DNA of 48,756 nucleotides from Streptomyces sp. 35G-GA-8 (GTDB taxonomy: Bacteria > Actinomycetota > Actinomycetes > Streptomycetales > Streptomycetaceae), in assembly GCF_023534745.1 (NCBI RefSeq), contig NZ_JAMHJQ010000025.1, forward strand, positions 11,119 to 59,874. Reading direction: 5' to 3'. Below, piece after piece: positions 33,436 to 41,291 of the stretch (position 1 is the stretch's first letter; every line of letters begins with the position of its first letter). Both the position numbers and the translations under genes were made by a program. The notes under the pieces were generated by a model. It did no database searches. It was not told the origin of the DNA and saw nothing but the letters and a program-made list of their open reading frames with translations.

Positions 33436-34608
33436 TCACCAGGTCACCGGAAGCTGGATCAACCCGCCGATCAGCGTGTTGTGGCGCAGCCTCAGCTCCT
33501 GCGCACCGACAGCCAGCCGCAGGGTCGGGAATCGCGCGACGAGCTGGGTGAGCACCACCCGCAGCTGCATCCGGGCCAGCATCGCGCCGACGCAGTAGTG
33601 CGCACCGTGCCCGAACATGAGGCTGCCCGTGGTGTCGCGCGTGACATCGACCCGGCCGGGATCGGCGAAGGCCGTCTCGTCGTGGTTGGCCGCGATGATG
33701 TTCAGCAGCACGAAGTCGCCGGTCCGGATGGTGACCCCGTCGATCTCGAAGTCCGTCAGCGCATAACGGGGCATGCCGCCGTTGTGCGGATTCGGCATCG
33801 ACATCCGCAGGGTTTCCTCGACCGCGCCGGGGATGAGACCCGGGTCGTGCAGCAACGCCTGCCACTGCTCGGGGTTGGCCAGCAACAGCGACACACAGGT
33901 GCCGATCCGGGCCACCGTGGTCTCATAACCACCGAACAGCAACAACGCCGTCAGCCCGATGACCTCGTTGTCGTTGATCCCCTCGGTCGCGCAGATCCTG
34001 GAGATCACGTCATCGCCCGGATCTCGCCGTTTGTCAGCGACGAGTTGCCTGCAATAGCCGAACAACTCGCCCATCCCCTGCTTGGATCTGACCGGGTCCC
34101 CGACGTTGGCGGCGTCCTGGGTCCAGCCGCCGAACCGGTCCTTGTCCTCGTGGGGCACGCCCAGCCACTCGCACATCACCTGAATGGGCAGTGACAGCGC
34201 CAACGCCTGACGCAGGTCCACCGGTGGCTTCTGCCCGGCCAGTGCGTCCAGCAGTTGCCCGGTCAGTTTCTCGACGTGGGGCCGCAGCGCCTGCATCCGC
34301 TCGGGTGAGAAGTGCGGCTCCAGCAGCGCACGCAACCGAGCGTGGTCGGTGGCGAAGTCGCCCAGCAGGCCGGCGAGAAGCGCCGACCCGGGGTCCTTCG
34401 CCGCGGCCTCCGGATCGGGATGGGAGCGGCCGAGCCGGTCGTCGTCGAGCAATTGCCTCACCCAGGCATGACCGGTGACCAGCCACGCCTCGTCGCCCTC
34501 GGCGGTACGAACCCGATGGACCGCGCCCCGGGATTGGAGCGTGCGCAGCCCTGGCGCGAGTCGCAGCACATTCGTCTGCTCGAAAGGCAATTGAGCTGGG
34601 GTACTCAC
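33436..34608 (-). CDS. bezE: cytochrome P450, candidate cyclising P450 (BezE position)
   Basis: A 390-residue P450 with I-helix GGYETT (Gly226-Thr231), ExxR in VEETLRM and haem loop FGHGAHYCVG with ligand Cys339. Start is GTG 34608, six bases after GGAGG. Immediately before UbiA and the acetyltransferase, it occupies the place of BezE in the order I recall. BezE uses N-acetoxy prenylated aminobenzoate and is proposed to form an iron nitrenoid, then an aziridine that opens to indoline or tetrahydroquinoline rings. The assignment is by position only. Its I-helix is normal for an oxygen-using P450 apart from Gly for Ala. The P450 at 36359-37672 is the rival candidate. Confidence 0.85.
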   Translation of the reverse strand: MSTPAQLPFEQTNVLRLAPGLRTLQSRGAVHRVRTAEGDEAWLVTGHAWVRQLLDDDRLGRSHPDPEAAAKDPGSALLAGLLGDFATDHARLRALLEPHFSPERMQALRPHVEKLTGQLLDALAGQKPPVDLRQALALSLPIQVMCEWLGVPHEDKDRFGGWTQDAANVGDPVRSKQGMGELFGYCRQLVADKRRDPGDDVISRICATEGINDNEVIGLTALLLFGGYETTVARIGTCVSLLLANPEQWQALLHDPGLIPGAVEETLRMSMPNPHNGGMPRYALTDFEIDGVTIRTGDFVLLNIIAANHDETAFADPGRVDVTRDTTGSLMFGHGAHYCVGAMLARMQLRVVLTQLVARFPTLRLAVGAQELRLRHNTLIGGLIQLPVTW

Positions 34609-34750
34609 TGACGGCCTCCGCCGGAATCGAGGTTCGGACCACCATGTCGAAGACGATCACGACGTACGGGAGCTCGTCGCCCCGGTGTCCGTCGAGGAAC
34701 GGGGAAGGCAGACCTGCCGGCCGGCCCCCATGCGGTAACGGGAGTACGGG

Positions 34751-35788
34751 TCATGGCGTGCGGTTGACGATGCGGTCGAACAGCGCGGTCAGTTCGTCGG
34801 ACGCGGCCGGGGACAGCTCGGCTCGTCCGAGGTGCTCCAGAGCCGAGTCCAGATGGTCGCGGGACAGCCGCTCGGCCGTGTGCCGGCCGCCGGATTCCTC
34901 GACGAGGTCGGCCATCTCCCGCAGGTGCGCTGCCGTGGTTCCGTCGGCCTGCCACAGCCGGCGCAGCCGTTCGCCGGCCGGGCCGTCGGCGGACAAGGCC
35001 GCCAGCACCGGAAAACTCGGGTTGCGCCGCAGGAGGTCGCTCCGGACGGGCTTGCCGGTCACGGCGGGGTCGCCCCAGATGTCCTCGACATCGTTGAAGA
35101 TCTGGAAAGCGAGGCCCAGATGCCTGCCCGCGCCGCGCAGGGCAGTCAGGACGTGCTCCGGTTGGGCCGCCCGCAGGGCGGGCGTCACCAGTGCGCACTC
35201 CAGCAGCGCGGACGTCTTCTCCTCCACGATTCGGTCGTACTCCGCGATGCCGGTGCCCGGACCCAGCCGGACGGTGAGCTCGCGAGCCTGGCCCGCGAGA
35301 ACCAGGCCGAGGGCTTCGGCGAACACGCTGGAGATGTCCGCACGGCCGGGGCCGGGGTCGTCGACGACCATCCGCAGCGCAAGAGCCTGCAGCGCGTCCC
35401 CGGCGAGGATGGCCAGACCGGCGCCGAACACCTTCCACGCGGCCGGGCGGCCGCGACGCAGCTCGTCCGCGTCGATGATGTCGTCGTGGATCAGGGTCGA
35501 GTTGTGCAGCAACTCCAGTGCCGCCGCCTGGCACCGTACGTCCTCCGGCCGGAGGCCGACTCCATCGGCCGCCGCCATCATGAGGGCGGCCCGGGTCAGC
35601 TTGCCGCGCGCCGCACCGCTGGGGTCACCGTGTTCGTCGATGAAGCCGAGGTGGTAGGAGCAGATCCGGGCCAGCGTCGGCTCCAACGCGGCAGCCCGCT
35701 GCCGCATGACGGGCAATACCGTGGACCGCACCATCCTCGGCGACAGGAAGGATGGGAGCCCGGTCGACGAGGTGTCGAGTGCGCTCAT
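34751..35788 (-). CDS. polyprenyl diphosphate synthase (trans, GPP/FPP-type)
   Basis: A 345-residue synthase that adds isopentenyl units to an allylic diphosphate. The first Asp-rich motif is complete (LIHDDIIDADELRRG). The second reads FNDVEDIWGDPAVTGKP, where the usual first Asp is Asn, then comes the conserved GDPAVTGKP lead. No aromatic residue lies at the fourth or fifth place before the first motif, so sequence alone does not restrict the chain to ten carbons. The BezA-like methyltransferase implies GPP. ATG 35788 has a GGAGGAG site. It is the first gene of the long leftward operon; P450 follows after 142 bases. Confidence 0.9.
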   Translation of the reverse strand: MSALDTSSTGLPSFLSPRMVRSTVLPVMRQRAAALEPTLARICSYHLGFIDEHGDPSGAARGKLTRAALMMAAADGVGLRPEDVRCQAAALELLHNSTLIHDDIIDADELRRGRPAAWKVFGAGLAILAGDALQALALRMVVDDPGPGRADISSVFAEALGLVLAGQARELTVRLGPGTGIAEYDRIVEEKTSALLECALVTPALRAAQPEHVLTALRGAGRHLGLAFQIFNDVEDIWGDPAVTGKPVRSDLLRRNPSFPVLAALSADGPAGERLRRLWQADGTTAAHLREMADLVEESGGRHTAERLSRDHLDSALEHLGRAELSPAASDELTALFDRIVNRTP

Positions 35789-36033
35789 CGAGATTCTCCT
35801 CCGGTCGGGCGCCTTCCCAATTCCTGGTCAGAACTACGCGCATGGGGTTCGCGAATTGCATCACCGATAATCACTGTGCGGGATATGCTGCGTAAATACC
35901 TTCTCAGCCCTCGCCCCACCTCGCCGTGCGGTGAAACCTCGGCGAACTGTCGATGACGAAGGCTTGCGCAAAGCTCATGATCACCCGAATTTGCGTGACC
36001 GTTCCGACCGCCATCCTCAACGACCTCATCGTG

Positions 36034-36194
36034 TCGTGTCAACGACGCGGCGTGAGCATCTTCGACTTTAGGAAAAACCCCAAAGAAGACGGTGTAAGGC
36101 CTGGATTGGACTACCCTGCGGAATGATGACTGCTGGGCGGCACGAAGGCCGTATTCGAGTCCGGCTATTAAGCCGGCACCCCACGGCAGACAAC
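36034..36194 (+). repeat. 160-bp leader repeat, copy 1 (upstream of P450)
   Basis: It matches 39946-40105 with only about seven differences, in the same orientation relative to the downstream plus-strand gene (P450 here, ispH there). Both copies run from TCGTGTCAACGACGCGG to CCACGGCAGACA. Copy 1 has a short perfect hairpin CCGGCT-ATTA-AGCCGG at 36161-36176 that copy 2 lacks. It may carry a shared promoter or operator. Confidence 0.92.
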
Positions 36195-36212
36195 TCCCTG
36201 CGGACGACGGGA

Positions 36213-36295
36213 CGGTCGGGGGCACCTACGGGTACGCCCCCGGCCGGACGGTCATCATCGAGACGGTTGCCGACGCGAAGGCACCGGACCTTCCC
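36213..36295 (+). pseudogene. internal scrap of ispH coding sequence
   Basis: This segment reads GTYGYAPGRTVIIETVADAK, closely matching ispH codons 133-157 of the gene at 40212-41162 (GTYGHAPDRTVIIETVADAE). It lies 18 bases after the leader repeat, so copy 1 is a duplicated ispH leader plus gene in which about 500 bases (leader end, start codon, first 130 codons) and the 3' half have been lost. Five replacements in about 25 codons show it has aged. Confidence 0.85.
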
Positions 36296-36358
36296 ACGAC
36301 ATCACACGACGTCACTGCTCATCAGCGGGAATGGTCCACTGAAAGCTGGAGAGGCGGA

Positions 36359-37672
36359 ATGGCTATGTCAGTTGATTCTGGGCAATTACACGAAGGCAGG
36401 TCGTTCGACCCGTACGGCGCACATCGCGACGACCCGTATTCATTCCTGGCCGACGGCTCAGAGACGGAGCCGGTGTTCTACGCCCCGTTGCTCGGCGCGT
36501 GGTGCGTCACCCGGCGCGAGGACATGGTCGCCGTGCTACGGGACGACCGCAACTTCACGGCGCGCGACCACAACCCCCGTTCCACGGTCGCGTTGCCCGA
36601 CGACGTGAGTCGGATGCTGCGCACATGGCGCGGTGCCGGTGCTCTGGCCGTCGGCTCACTCGACCCTCCCGAGCACACCAGGATCAGGGAAGTGCTCAAC
36701 GTCGGGTTCACACCGGCCAGTCTCAGAGCGTTCGAACCCACGGTCCGTGCGATCGCCACCGACCTCGCCGAGCGGACCGCGGTCGCGGCGGAGTTCGACT
36801 TCATCACGGAGTTCGCCGTTCCGTACGCCCTTGAGGTGATCTGCCGGCGCCTCGGGATCCCGGACGAGTACCTCGACCGCTGCCGCACCTGGTCCGAGCA
36901 GCGCATCGAACTCATGATGCTGCAGCGCGACACCGATCCTGACCAGCTGCGTGCATACGCCCGGGGGCTGGTGGACTTCGGAGCGTTCGCCCGATCACTC
37001 GTACAGGAGCGGCTCGCCTCACCGCGGGACGACCTGATCAGTGAACTGCTCCACGAAGGCAAGGCGGGCAACACGCTCACCGCCGACGAGGCCGCGGTCC
37101 AGATCCCCACGCTGATCTTCGCGGGACACATGACCTGTGCCGAGGCGCTCGGCACGATCCTCTTCCAGCAGCTTCGATCACCCGGCGGCTGGGCCGAGGT
37201 GGTCGACGGGACGATCGCCCCACGGGACCTGGTCGAGGAGGGGTTGCGGTTCGACAGTCCGCTGGCGGGCATGTACCGGACCGCGCTCCATGACGTGGTG
37301 GTCGGCGACGTCCACCTGGCCGCGGGGAGCCGGCTGCTTCTGCTGTACGGAGCGGCCGGCCGGGACAGCCGCTCCCACGCGTGTCCGGCCGGGTTCAGTC
37401 CCGGCAGTGGGTCGGCCACGCATCTCGCGTTCGGGCACGGCATCCACTTCTGCCTCGGAGCCGGATTCGCCCGCCTGGAACTGGAGATCGCGATACAGGC
37501 CATCGCCGCGAGGATGCCCGATCTGACTCTGGCACCGGGGCCGCCGCCACGTCACCGGCCGGTGTTCCCGCTTCGGGCGCTGACCGAGTTGCGGGTGCGG
37601 CAGCGGGGACGGGCATCCGGGCCGTCGTCGGGAGATCCGGCCGGCACATTGGCCCCGGCAGAACTCACTTGA
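36359..37672 (+). CDS. cytochrome P450 with atypical I-helix
   Basis: A 437-residue P450. The haem loop is FGHGIHFCLG (ligand Cys365) and the K-helix has Glu294-x2-Arg297. The I-helix reads AGHMTC (Ala255-Cys260): Met258 stands where an Asp or Glu normally delivers protons for oxygen cleavage, while Thr259 remains. This could mean altered oxygen activation or chemistry that needs none, such as nitrene transfer. A 35-residue Pro/Ser/Gly-rich tail follows the last strand. ATG 36359 follows an AGAGG site. It is the only P450 on the plus strand, under leader repeat copy 1. By recalled gene order it would be the BezC counterpart, possibly a hydroxylase of the terpenoid methyl group. Confidence 0.9.
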   Translation: MAMSVDSGQLHEGRSFDPYGAHRDDPYSFLADGSETEPVFYAPLLGAWCVTRREDMVAVLRDDRNFTARDHNPRSTVALPDDVSRMLRTWRGAGALAVGSLDPPEHTRIREVLNVGFTPASLRAFEPTVRAIATDLAERTAVAAEFDFITEFAVPYALEVICRRLGIPDEYLDRCRTWSEQRIELMMLQRDTDPDQLRAYARGLVDFGAFARSLVQERLASPRDDLISELLHEGKAGNTLTADEAAVQIPTLIFAGHMTCAEALGTILFQQLRSPGGWAEVVDGTIAPRDLVEEGLRFDSPLAGMYRTALHDVVVGDVHLAAGSRLLLLYGAAGRDSRSHACPAGFSPGSGSATHLAFGHGIHFCLGAGFARLELEIAIQAIAARMPDLTLAPGPPPRHRPVFPLRALTELRVRQRGRASGPSSGDPAGTLAPAELT

Positions 37673-37720
37673 CTCACGGGTCCGACGGCATGGAAGGCGT
37701 GGACCCCCGGTTCCGCGGAT

Positions 37721-37779
37721 CAGGATGCCGGCCGGCCTCGGCATCCTGAGACGGCCCGTCAGCTCAACCGGCGGGCCGT
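37721..37779. terminator. tandem hairpins between convergent genes
   Basis: Hairpin 1 pairs 37721-37730 with 37739-37748 (10 perfect pairs). Hairpin 2 pairs 37751-37758 with 37772-37779 (8 pairs) and is followed by TTTCGG on the plus strand. They separate the convergent P450 and methyltransferase genes. Confidence 0.7.
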
Positions 37780-37814
37780 TTCGGCTTGAGCTCAGAACCG
37801 GGGACGGCGCGCGG

Positions 37815-38645
37815 TCAAGCGCGGACGGCGGTCAGGAAGAGATAGCCGCTCTCCGGGGTGACCGCGGACAAGCGCATGAAGTCGATGAGCGAGGTGGCCT
37901 GTTCCTCGCCGACCAGCCCGGCCAGCTTGTCGCGGACGGTCTCCACGGCGTCGGCCATGACCGCGAGGGTACGGGAGACGTTGTCGCTGATGTCACGGAT
38001 CTCCACGTCGACGAAACCGCTGGCGGCCAGCGCCGTCCGGTATTCGTCCACAGTGCCCAAGGAGCGCACCGCGTAGTTCTCGCAGATGTGGTCCAGGACC
38101 ACGCGTCCCTCAGGGCTGACCGGGCCGCGCTCGATGACGTCGGCGATGGCGAGGCGGCCGCCGGGGCGCAGGACGCGGGCGGTCTCGGAGAGCACCTGGC
38201 CGCGGTCGGGCATGTGCCACATCGACTCGAACGCCCAGGCCGCGTCGAACGAGCCGTCGGGGAAGGGCATGTCCATCGCGTCCGTGAACTGGAACGTGGC
38301 CCGGTCGGCGAGCCCGGCCGCGGCCGCGAGTTCCTTGGCCCGCGCCACCTGGACATGGCTGACGGAGATGCCCAACACGTCCACGTCACAAGCGCGGACG
38401 AGCCGCAGCGCGGGATGGCCGATGCCGCAGCCGATGTCCAGGACCCGCTGGCCGGCCTGTGCGGCGATGCCTGAGATCATCATGTCGGTCAGGCGGTCGG
38501 TGGCTTCCTCGATGGAGCTGTCGTCGGCGTCGTTCTCCCAGTAGCCGTAGTGTTTGTTGGGGCCCCACGCGGAACCGTAGATCTGACCGATCCCGTCGTA
38601 CATGCCTGCGACGTCGCTGGGAGCGGGAAACTGCTGGAGCGTCAT
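37815..38645 (-). CDS. SAM-dependent methyltransferase (RebM/UbiE-like, O-methyltransferase candidate)
   Basis: A 276-residue class I methyltransferase. Motif I is VLDIGCGIGHPAL near residue 68, with later motifs FTDAMDMPFPDGSFDAAWAFESMWHM and VLRPGGRLAIADV. It resembles small-molecule O-methyltransferases such as RebM and the rifamycin enzymes more than prenyl diphosphate methyltransferases. In virantmycin and several benzastatins the terpenoid chain carries a methoxymethyl group, so this enzyme may methylate the alcohol made by a cluster P450. Start is ATG 38645, with a poor ribosome site. It lies 165 bases after the BezA-like gene in the same direction, matching the second place in the recalled bez order. 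Confidence 0.87.
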   Translation of the reverse strand: MTLQQFPAPSDVAGMYDGIGQIYGSAWGPNKHYGYWENDADDSSIEEATDRLTDMMISGIAAQAGQRVLDIGCGIGHPALRLVRACDVDVLGISVSHVQVARAKELAAAAGLADRATFQFTDAMDMPFPDGSFDAAWAFESMWHMPDRGQVLSETARVLRPGGRLAIADVIERGPVSPEGRVVLDHICENYAVRSLGTVDEYRTALAASGFVDVEIRDISDNVSRTLAVMADAVETVRDKLAGLVGEEQATSLIDFMRLSAVTPESGYLFLTAVRA

Positions 38646-38810
38646 GAGGAAATCCGTATCTGTGAAAGTGAACGTGGCGGTAAGTCGCGGCGGCGTCGAG
38701 TCGAGAGGCGGGCGGAAACCCGCTGCGCTCGGCTGGGCAACCCCGGCCGAGCGCCCGCGTGATCTACCGGCGACCACGTAAGTCAATTTCCGGTGTCCTG
38801 AGCCATTCGC

Positions 38811-39722
38811 TCACTTGAGCTCGAAGCGCAAGAAGCCCAGCCGCAAGCCCCCTGCGCGCCATTCGGCGCCAAGCGCCTGGTTCGCCAGCAGAGATATCCT
38901 CAGCTGCCTGCGGTCGACCGCTGAAAGGCTGTTGTCACTGTCCAGTACCGCCTTCGTCCAGGCGGCACTCTCGTCCCAGAACGGCGCGGTCTCCGACGTG
39001 GCGTCGACGTCATCGACCAACTCAAAACCGGCAGACCTCGCGGCTTCCGCGTAGTCGAGCACCGTAGCCGGTTTTGTGTAGAAGTATTCGGCCCACACAT
39101 CGGCCCCGTGCGGGCGTGTGGTGAATACTTCCTCGACGCACACACTCGCGCCCGGACGAAGCACCTGCGCCAGACGCTCGAACCACACAGGGCGGTCGAA
39201 GTATCCGCTGCTCTCGACTGCCACTGCCGCGTCGTAGGGGCCGCCGTCCAAGGGGAGCTGCATCGCGTCGCTGACCAGCGTCCGGACCTTCCCGCCCAGA
39301 CCGCACTCCCGCGCGAACCCGTCGACTATCGGCGTGTGGTCCGGCGCATTGGTGACCGCCGTGACGTCGGCGCCGTATTCCTGTGCCCAGAAGAGCGAGC
39401 CCCCGCCAAGACCGCAGCCGACATCCAGGATCCTCCCCGACAGCCGGTGTTCAGCGCCCCAGATCTTGGCCGCGTACCGCAGCAGACCCTCTTGATGGAG
39501 CCGTATGCTGCGGCGAATGTCATCCGGCGTCACGTCGTCCGCATGCAGTGGCGTTTCGGAGGAAGGGTAGTAACCCACATGATAGTGAATCCTGGGGCCA
39601 GGCCCGTATTTGCGAACAAGCCTGGCCGTTTTGTCGTCGTAGTACTGGCCGACTATTCGTACGTCACCCTGAAACTCCAGCACTGTTTGAGGTGAACTCG
39701 ACATTTCGTCCAGATTTGACAC
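38811..39722 (-). CDS. bezA: geranyl diphosphate C6-methyltransferase (BezA-type)
   Basis: A 303-residue SAM-dependent prenyl diphosphate methyltransferase. Start is GTG 39722, five bases after GGAGGAG. The SAM loop is ILDVGCGLGGGSLFWAQEYG. With this start, Glu170 (in AVAVESSGYF) and Trp210 (in GADVWAEYF) fall exactly on the positions reported for BezA: Glu170 as catalytic base and Trp210 as the residue that limits the pocket to GPP. The N-terminal segment (IHYHVGYYPSSETPL) also fits GPP methyltransferases. The expected product is 6-methyl-GPP, the donor for the UbiA enzyme. Residue numbers for BezA are from memory. It diverges from ispH across 489 bases. Confidence 0.9.
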   Translation of the reverse strand: MSNLDEMSSSPQTVLEFQGDVRIVGQYYDDKTARLVRKYGPGPRIHYHVGYYPSSETPLHADDVTPDDIRRSIRLHQEGLLRYAAKIWGAEHRLSGRILDVGCGLGGGSLFWAQEYGADVTAVTNAPDHTPIVDGFARECGLGGKVRTLVSDAMQLPLDGGPYDAAVAVESSGYFDRPVWFERLAQVLRPGASVCVEEVFTTRPHGADVWAEYFYTKPATVLDYAEAARSAGFELVDDVDATSETAPFWDESAAWTKAVLDSDNSLSAVDRRQLRISLLANQALGAEWRAGGLRLGFLRFELK

Positions 39723-40211
39723 GGTCACTCCTCCAGAGCTCGGATGCCGACGACGTTCGGCTATCGCCGGACCGGATTCCATGTTCATCTGCCGCGCCGG
39801 CACCTCCCACACACGAGAGTCACCCGGCACCGGGCGACAGCAGCGCTTCGTTCGAAATACAGAGCCGCCTCATGATCCGGAATCTATGAGTCGCCCTGAA
39901 ATTGACTGGCAGCCATTGGATTCCAGCCTGGAGGGACAGCCCAGGTCGTGTCAACGACGCGGCGTGAGCATCTTCGACTTTAGGAAAAACCCCAAAGAAG
40001 ACGGCGTAAGGCCTGGATTGGACTACCCTGCGGAATGATAGCTGCTGGACGGCATCAAGGCCGTATTCGAGTCCGGCTATTACGCCGGCACCCCACGGCA
40101 GACAGGACTTCCTGAGAAGGACTCGGTTTCTGCCGACCGGCGCGGATGCCCTGTTCGGCAACGCAGGCCAGGCGCTCCGGCGCGGACGTCATGGCACGGA
40201 ACGGAGTGGGA
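39723..40211. promoter_or_regulatory. divergent promoter region of bezA-like gene and ispH
   Basis: 489 bases without a supported gene, holding leader repeat copy 2 (39946-40105). It must hold the promoters of the methyltransferase pair (minus) and of ispH-dxs-ispG (plus). No certain -10 and -35 pair was identified. Confidence 0.55.
39946..40105 (+). repeat. 160-bp leader repeat, copy 2 (upstream of ispH)
   Basis: About 95 percent identical to 36034-36194 and likely the parent copy, because intact ispH follows 107 bases later. The conserved part includes an A-rich stretch (GGAAAAACCCC) and GGATTGGACTACCC. Conservation over the whole 160 bases suggests either recent duplication or a shared control function. 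Confidence 0.92.
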
Positions 40212-41162
40212 ATGAGTGACGGTAAGCGGGTCCTGCTGGCCGAGCCGCGGAGCTTGTGTGCCGGTGTACGCCGAGCGATAGCCATCATCGACCTCGCGCT
40301 GGAACAGCACGGAGCGCCGGTCTACGTCCGCAAGGAGATCGTGCACAACCACTACGTGGTAAGCGAGTTCCAGCGCCGGGGTGTCCGGTTCGTCGACTCC
40401 GAGCAGGAGGTGCCGGAGGGCGCGGTGTGTGTCTTCTCCGCGCACGGTGTCTCCCCGCAGGTGCGGCGGAACGCGGACGCACGCGGGCTGGACGTCCTCG
40501 ACGCGACCTGCCCCCTGGTGGCCAAGGTGCACCAGGAGGCCCGCCGGTTCGCCCGCGACGGACGGACGTTGCTGCTGGTCGGGCACGCGGACCACGAGGA
40601 GGTCGAGGGCACCTACGGACACGCTCCCGACCGGACGGTCATCATCGAGACGGTCGCCGACGCGGAGGCACTGGACCTTCCCCCCGACGCACCGGTCGCC
40701 TACCTCACCCAGACCACGCTCTCGGTGGACGAGACCAGGGACATCATCGCCGTGCTCCAGCGCAAGTTCACCGACCTGCGCGGGCCCGCCACCGACGACA
40801 TCTGTTACGCCAGCCAGAACCGCCAGGACGGCATCAGGGCCATCGTGGACCGGTGCGACCTGGTGCTGGTGGTCGGCTCGGCCAACTCCAGCAACTCGAT
40901 CCGGATGGTCGAGGTGGCGCGCAGGCTCGGCGGCCGGGCCGAACTGGTGCCGGACGTGACCCACTTCGACCCCGCGTGGCTGGCCGGCGCGAGCACGGTC
41001 GGTGTGAGCGCCGGGGCGAGCGCGCCGGAGATCCTCGTCGCCCAGCTGCTCGACCGGCTCGCCGAACTGGGTTACGCGGACACGTCCGTGGAACGGGTGG
41101 CGACCGAGGACATCGTGTTCTCCCCGCCCACGCGGCTGACCGGAGTGGCGGACGTGCCATGA
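40212..41162 (+). CDS. ispH: 4-hydroxy-3-methylbut-2-enyl diphosphate reductase
   Basis: A 316-residue iron-sulphur enzyme, the last step of the MEP pathway, giving IPP and DMAPP. The cluster ligands are Cys16 (RSLCAGV), Cys100 (DATCPLV) and Cys198 (DDICYAS), with substrate motifs EIVHNHYVV, SAHGVSP, GHADHEEVEG, TQTTLSVDE and NSSNS. Start is ATG 40212 with a GGAG site; the longer frame from 40146 has none. It is the first gene of an ispH-dxs-ispG run, 129 bases before dxs. As a second copy it should raise precursor supply for the terpenoid unit. Confidence 0.95.
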   Translation: MSDGKRVLLAEPRSLCAGVRRAIAIIDLALEQHGAPVYVRKEIVHNHYVVSEFQRRGVRFVDSEQEVPEGAVCVFSAHGVSPQVRRNADARGLDVLDATCPLVAKVHQEARRFARDGRTLLLVGHADHEEVEGTYGHAPDRTVIIETVADAEALDLPPDAPVAYLTQTTLSVDETRDIIAVLQRKFTDLRGPATDDICYASQNRQDGIRAIVDRCDLVLVVGSANSSNSIRMVEVARRLGGRAELVPDVTHFDPAWLAGASTVGVSAGASAPEILVAQLLDRLAELGYADTSVERVATEDIVFSPPTRLTGVADVP

Positions 41163-41291
41163 GGGTCCTACCGGGCGTCGGCCACCACACGAGGCCGTCG
41201 GCCGAACCGGCATCGCGCCGGGCAGTCGGCCCGTACTGACCGAGAGGGCGGCCGCGGCCGCCTCGACACCGGGTGAGGAGCACTGTTCGAC

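Larger units (their letters stand above)
35789..36358. promoter_or_regulatory. divergent promoter region of the two biosynthetic units
   Basis: 570 bases between the prenyl synthase (minus) and a P450 (plus). It holds leader repeat copy 1 (36034-36194) and an ispH coding scrap (36213-36295), described separately. The left 245 bases should hold the promoter of the leftward operon; I could not fix its -10 and -35 boxes. Both main operons probably start here. Confidence 0.55.

Noticed and set aside
36034-36194. Leader repeat as the end of an IS66-type transposase
   Set aside because: One frame (SCQRRGVSIFDFRKNP) faintly resembles the tail of IS66 transposases, but the similarity is short, no other IS66 segment is present, and the ispH scrap behind copy 1 explains the repeat better.
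35785-36225. Minus-strand frame over the leader repeat, similar to one over copy 2
   Set aside because: The shared peptide arises because the DNA is repeated. Neither frame has a ribosome site or coding composition outside the repeat.
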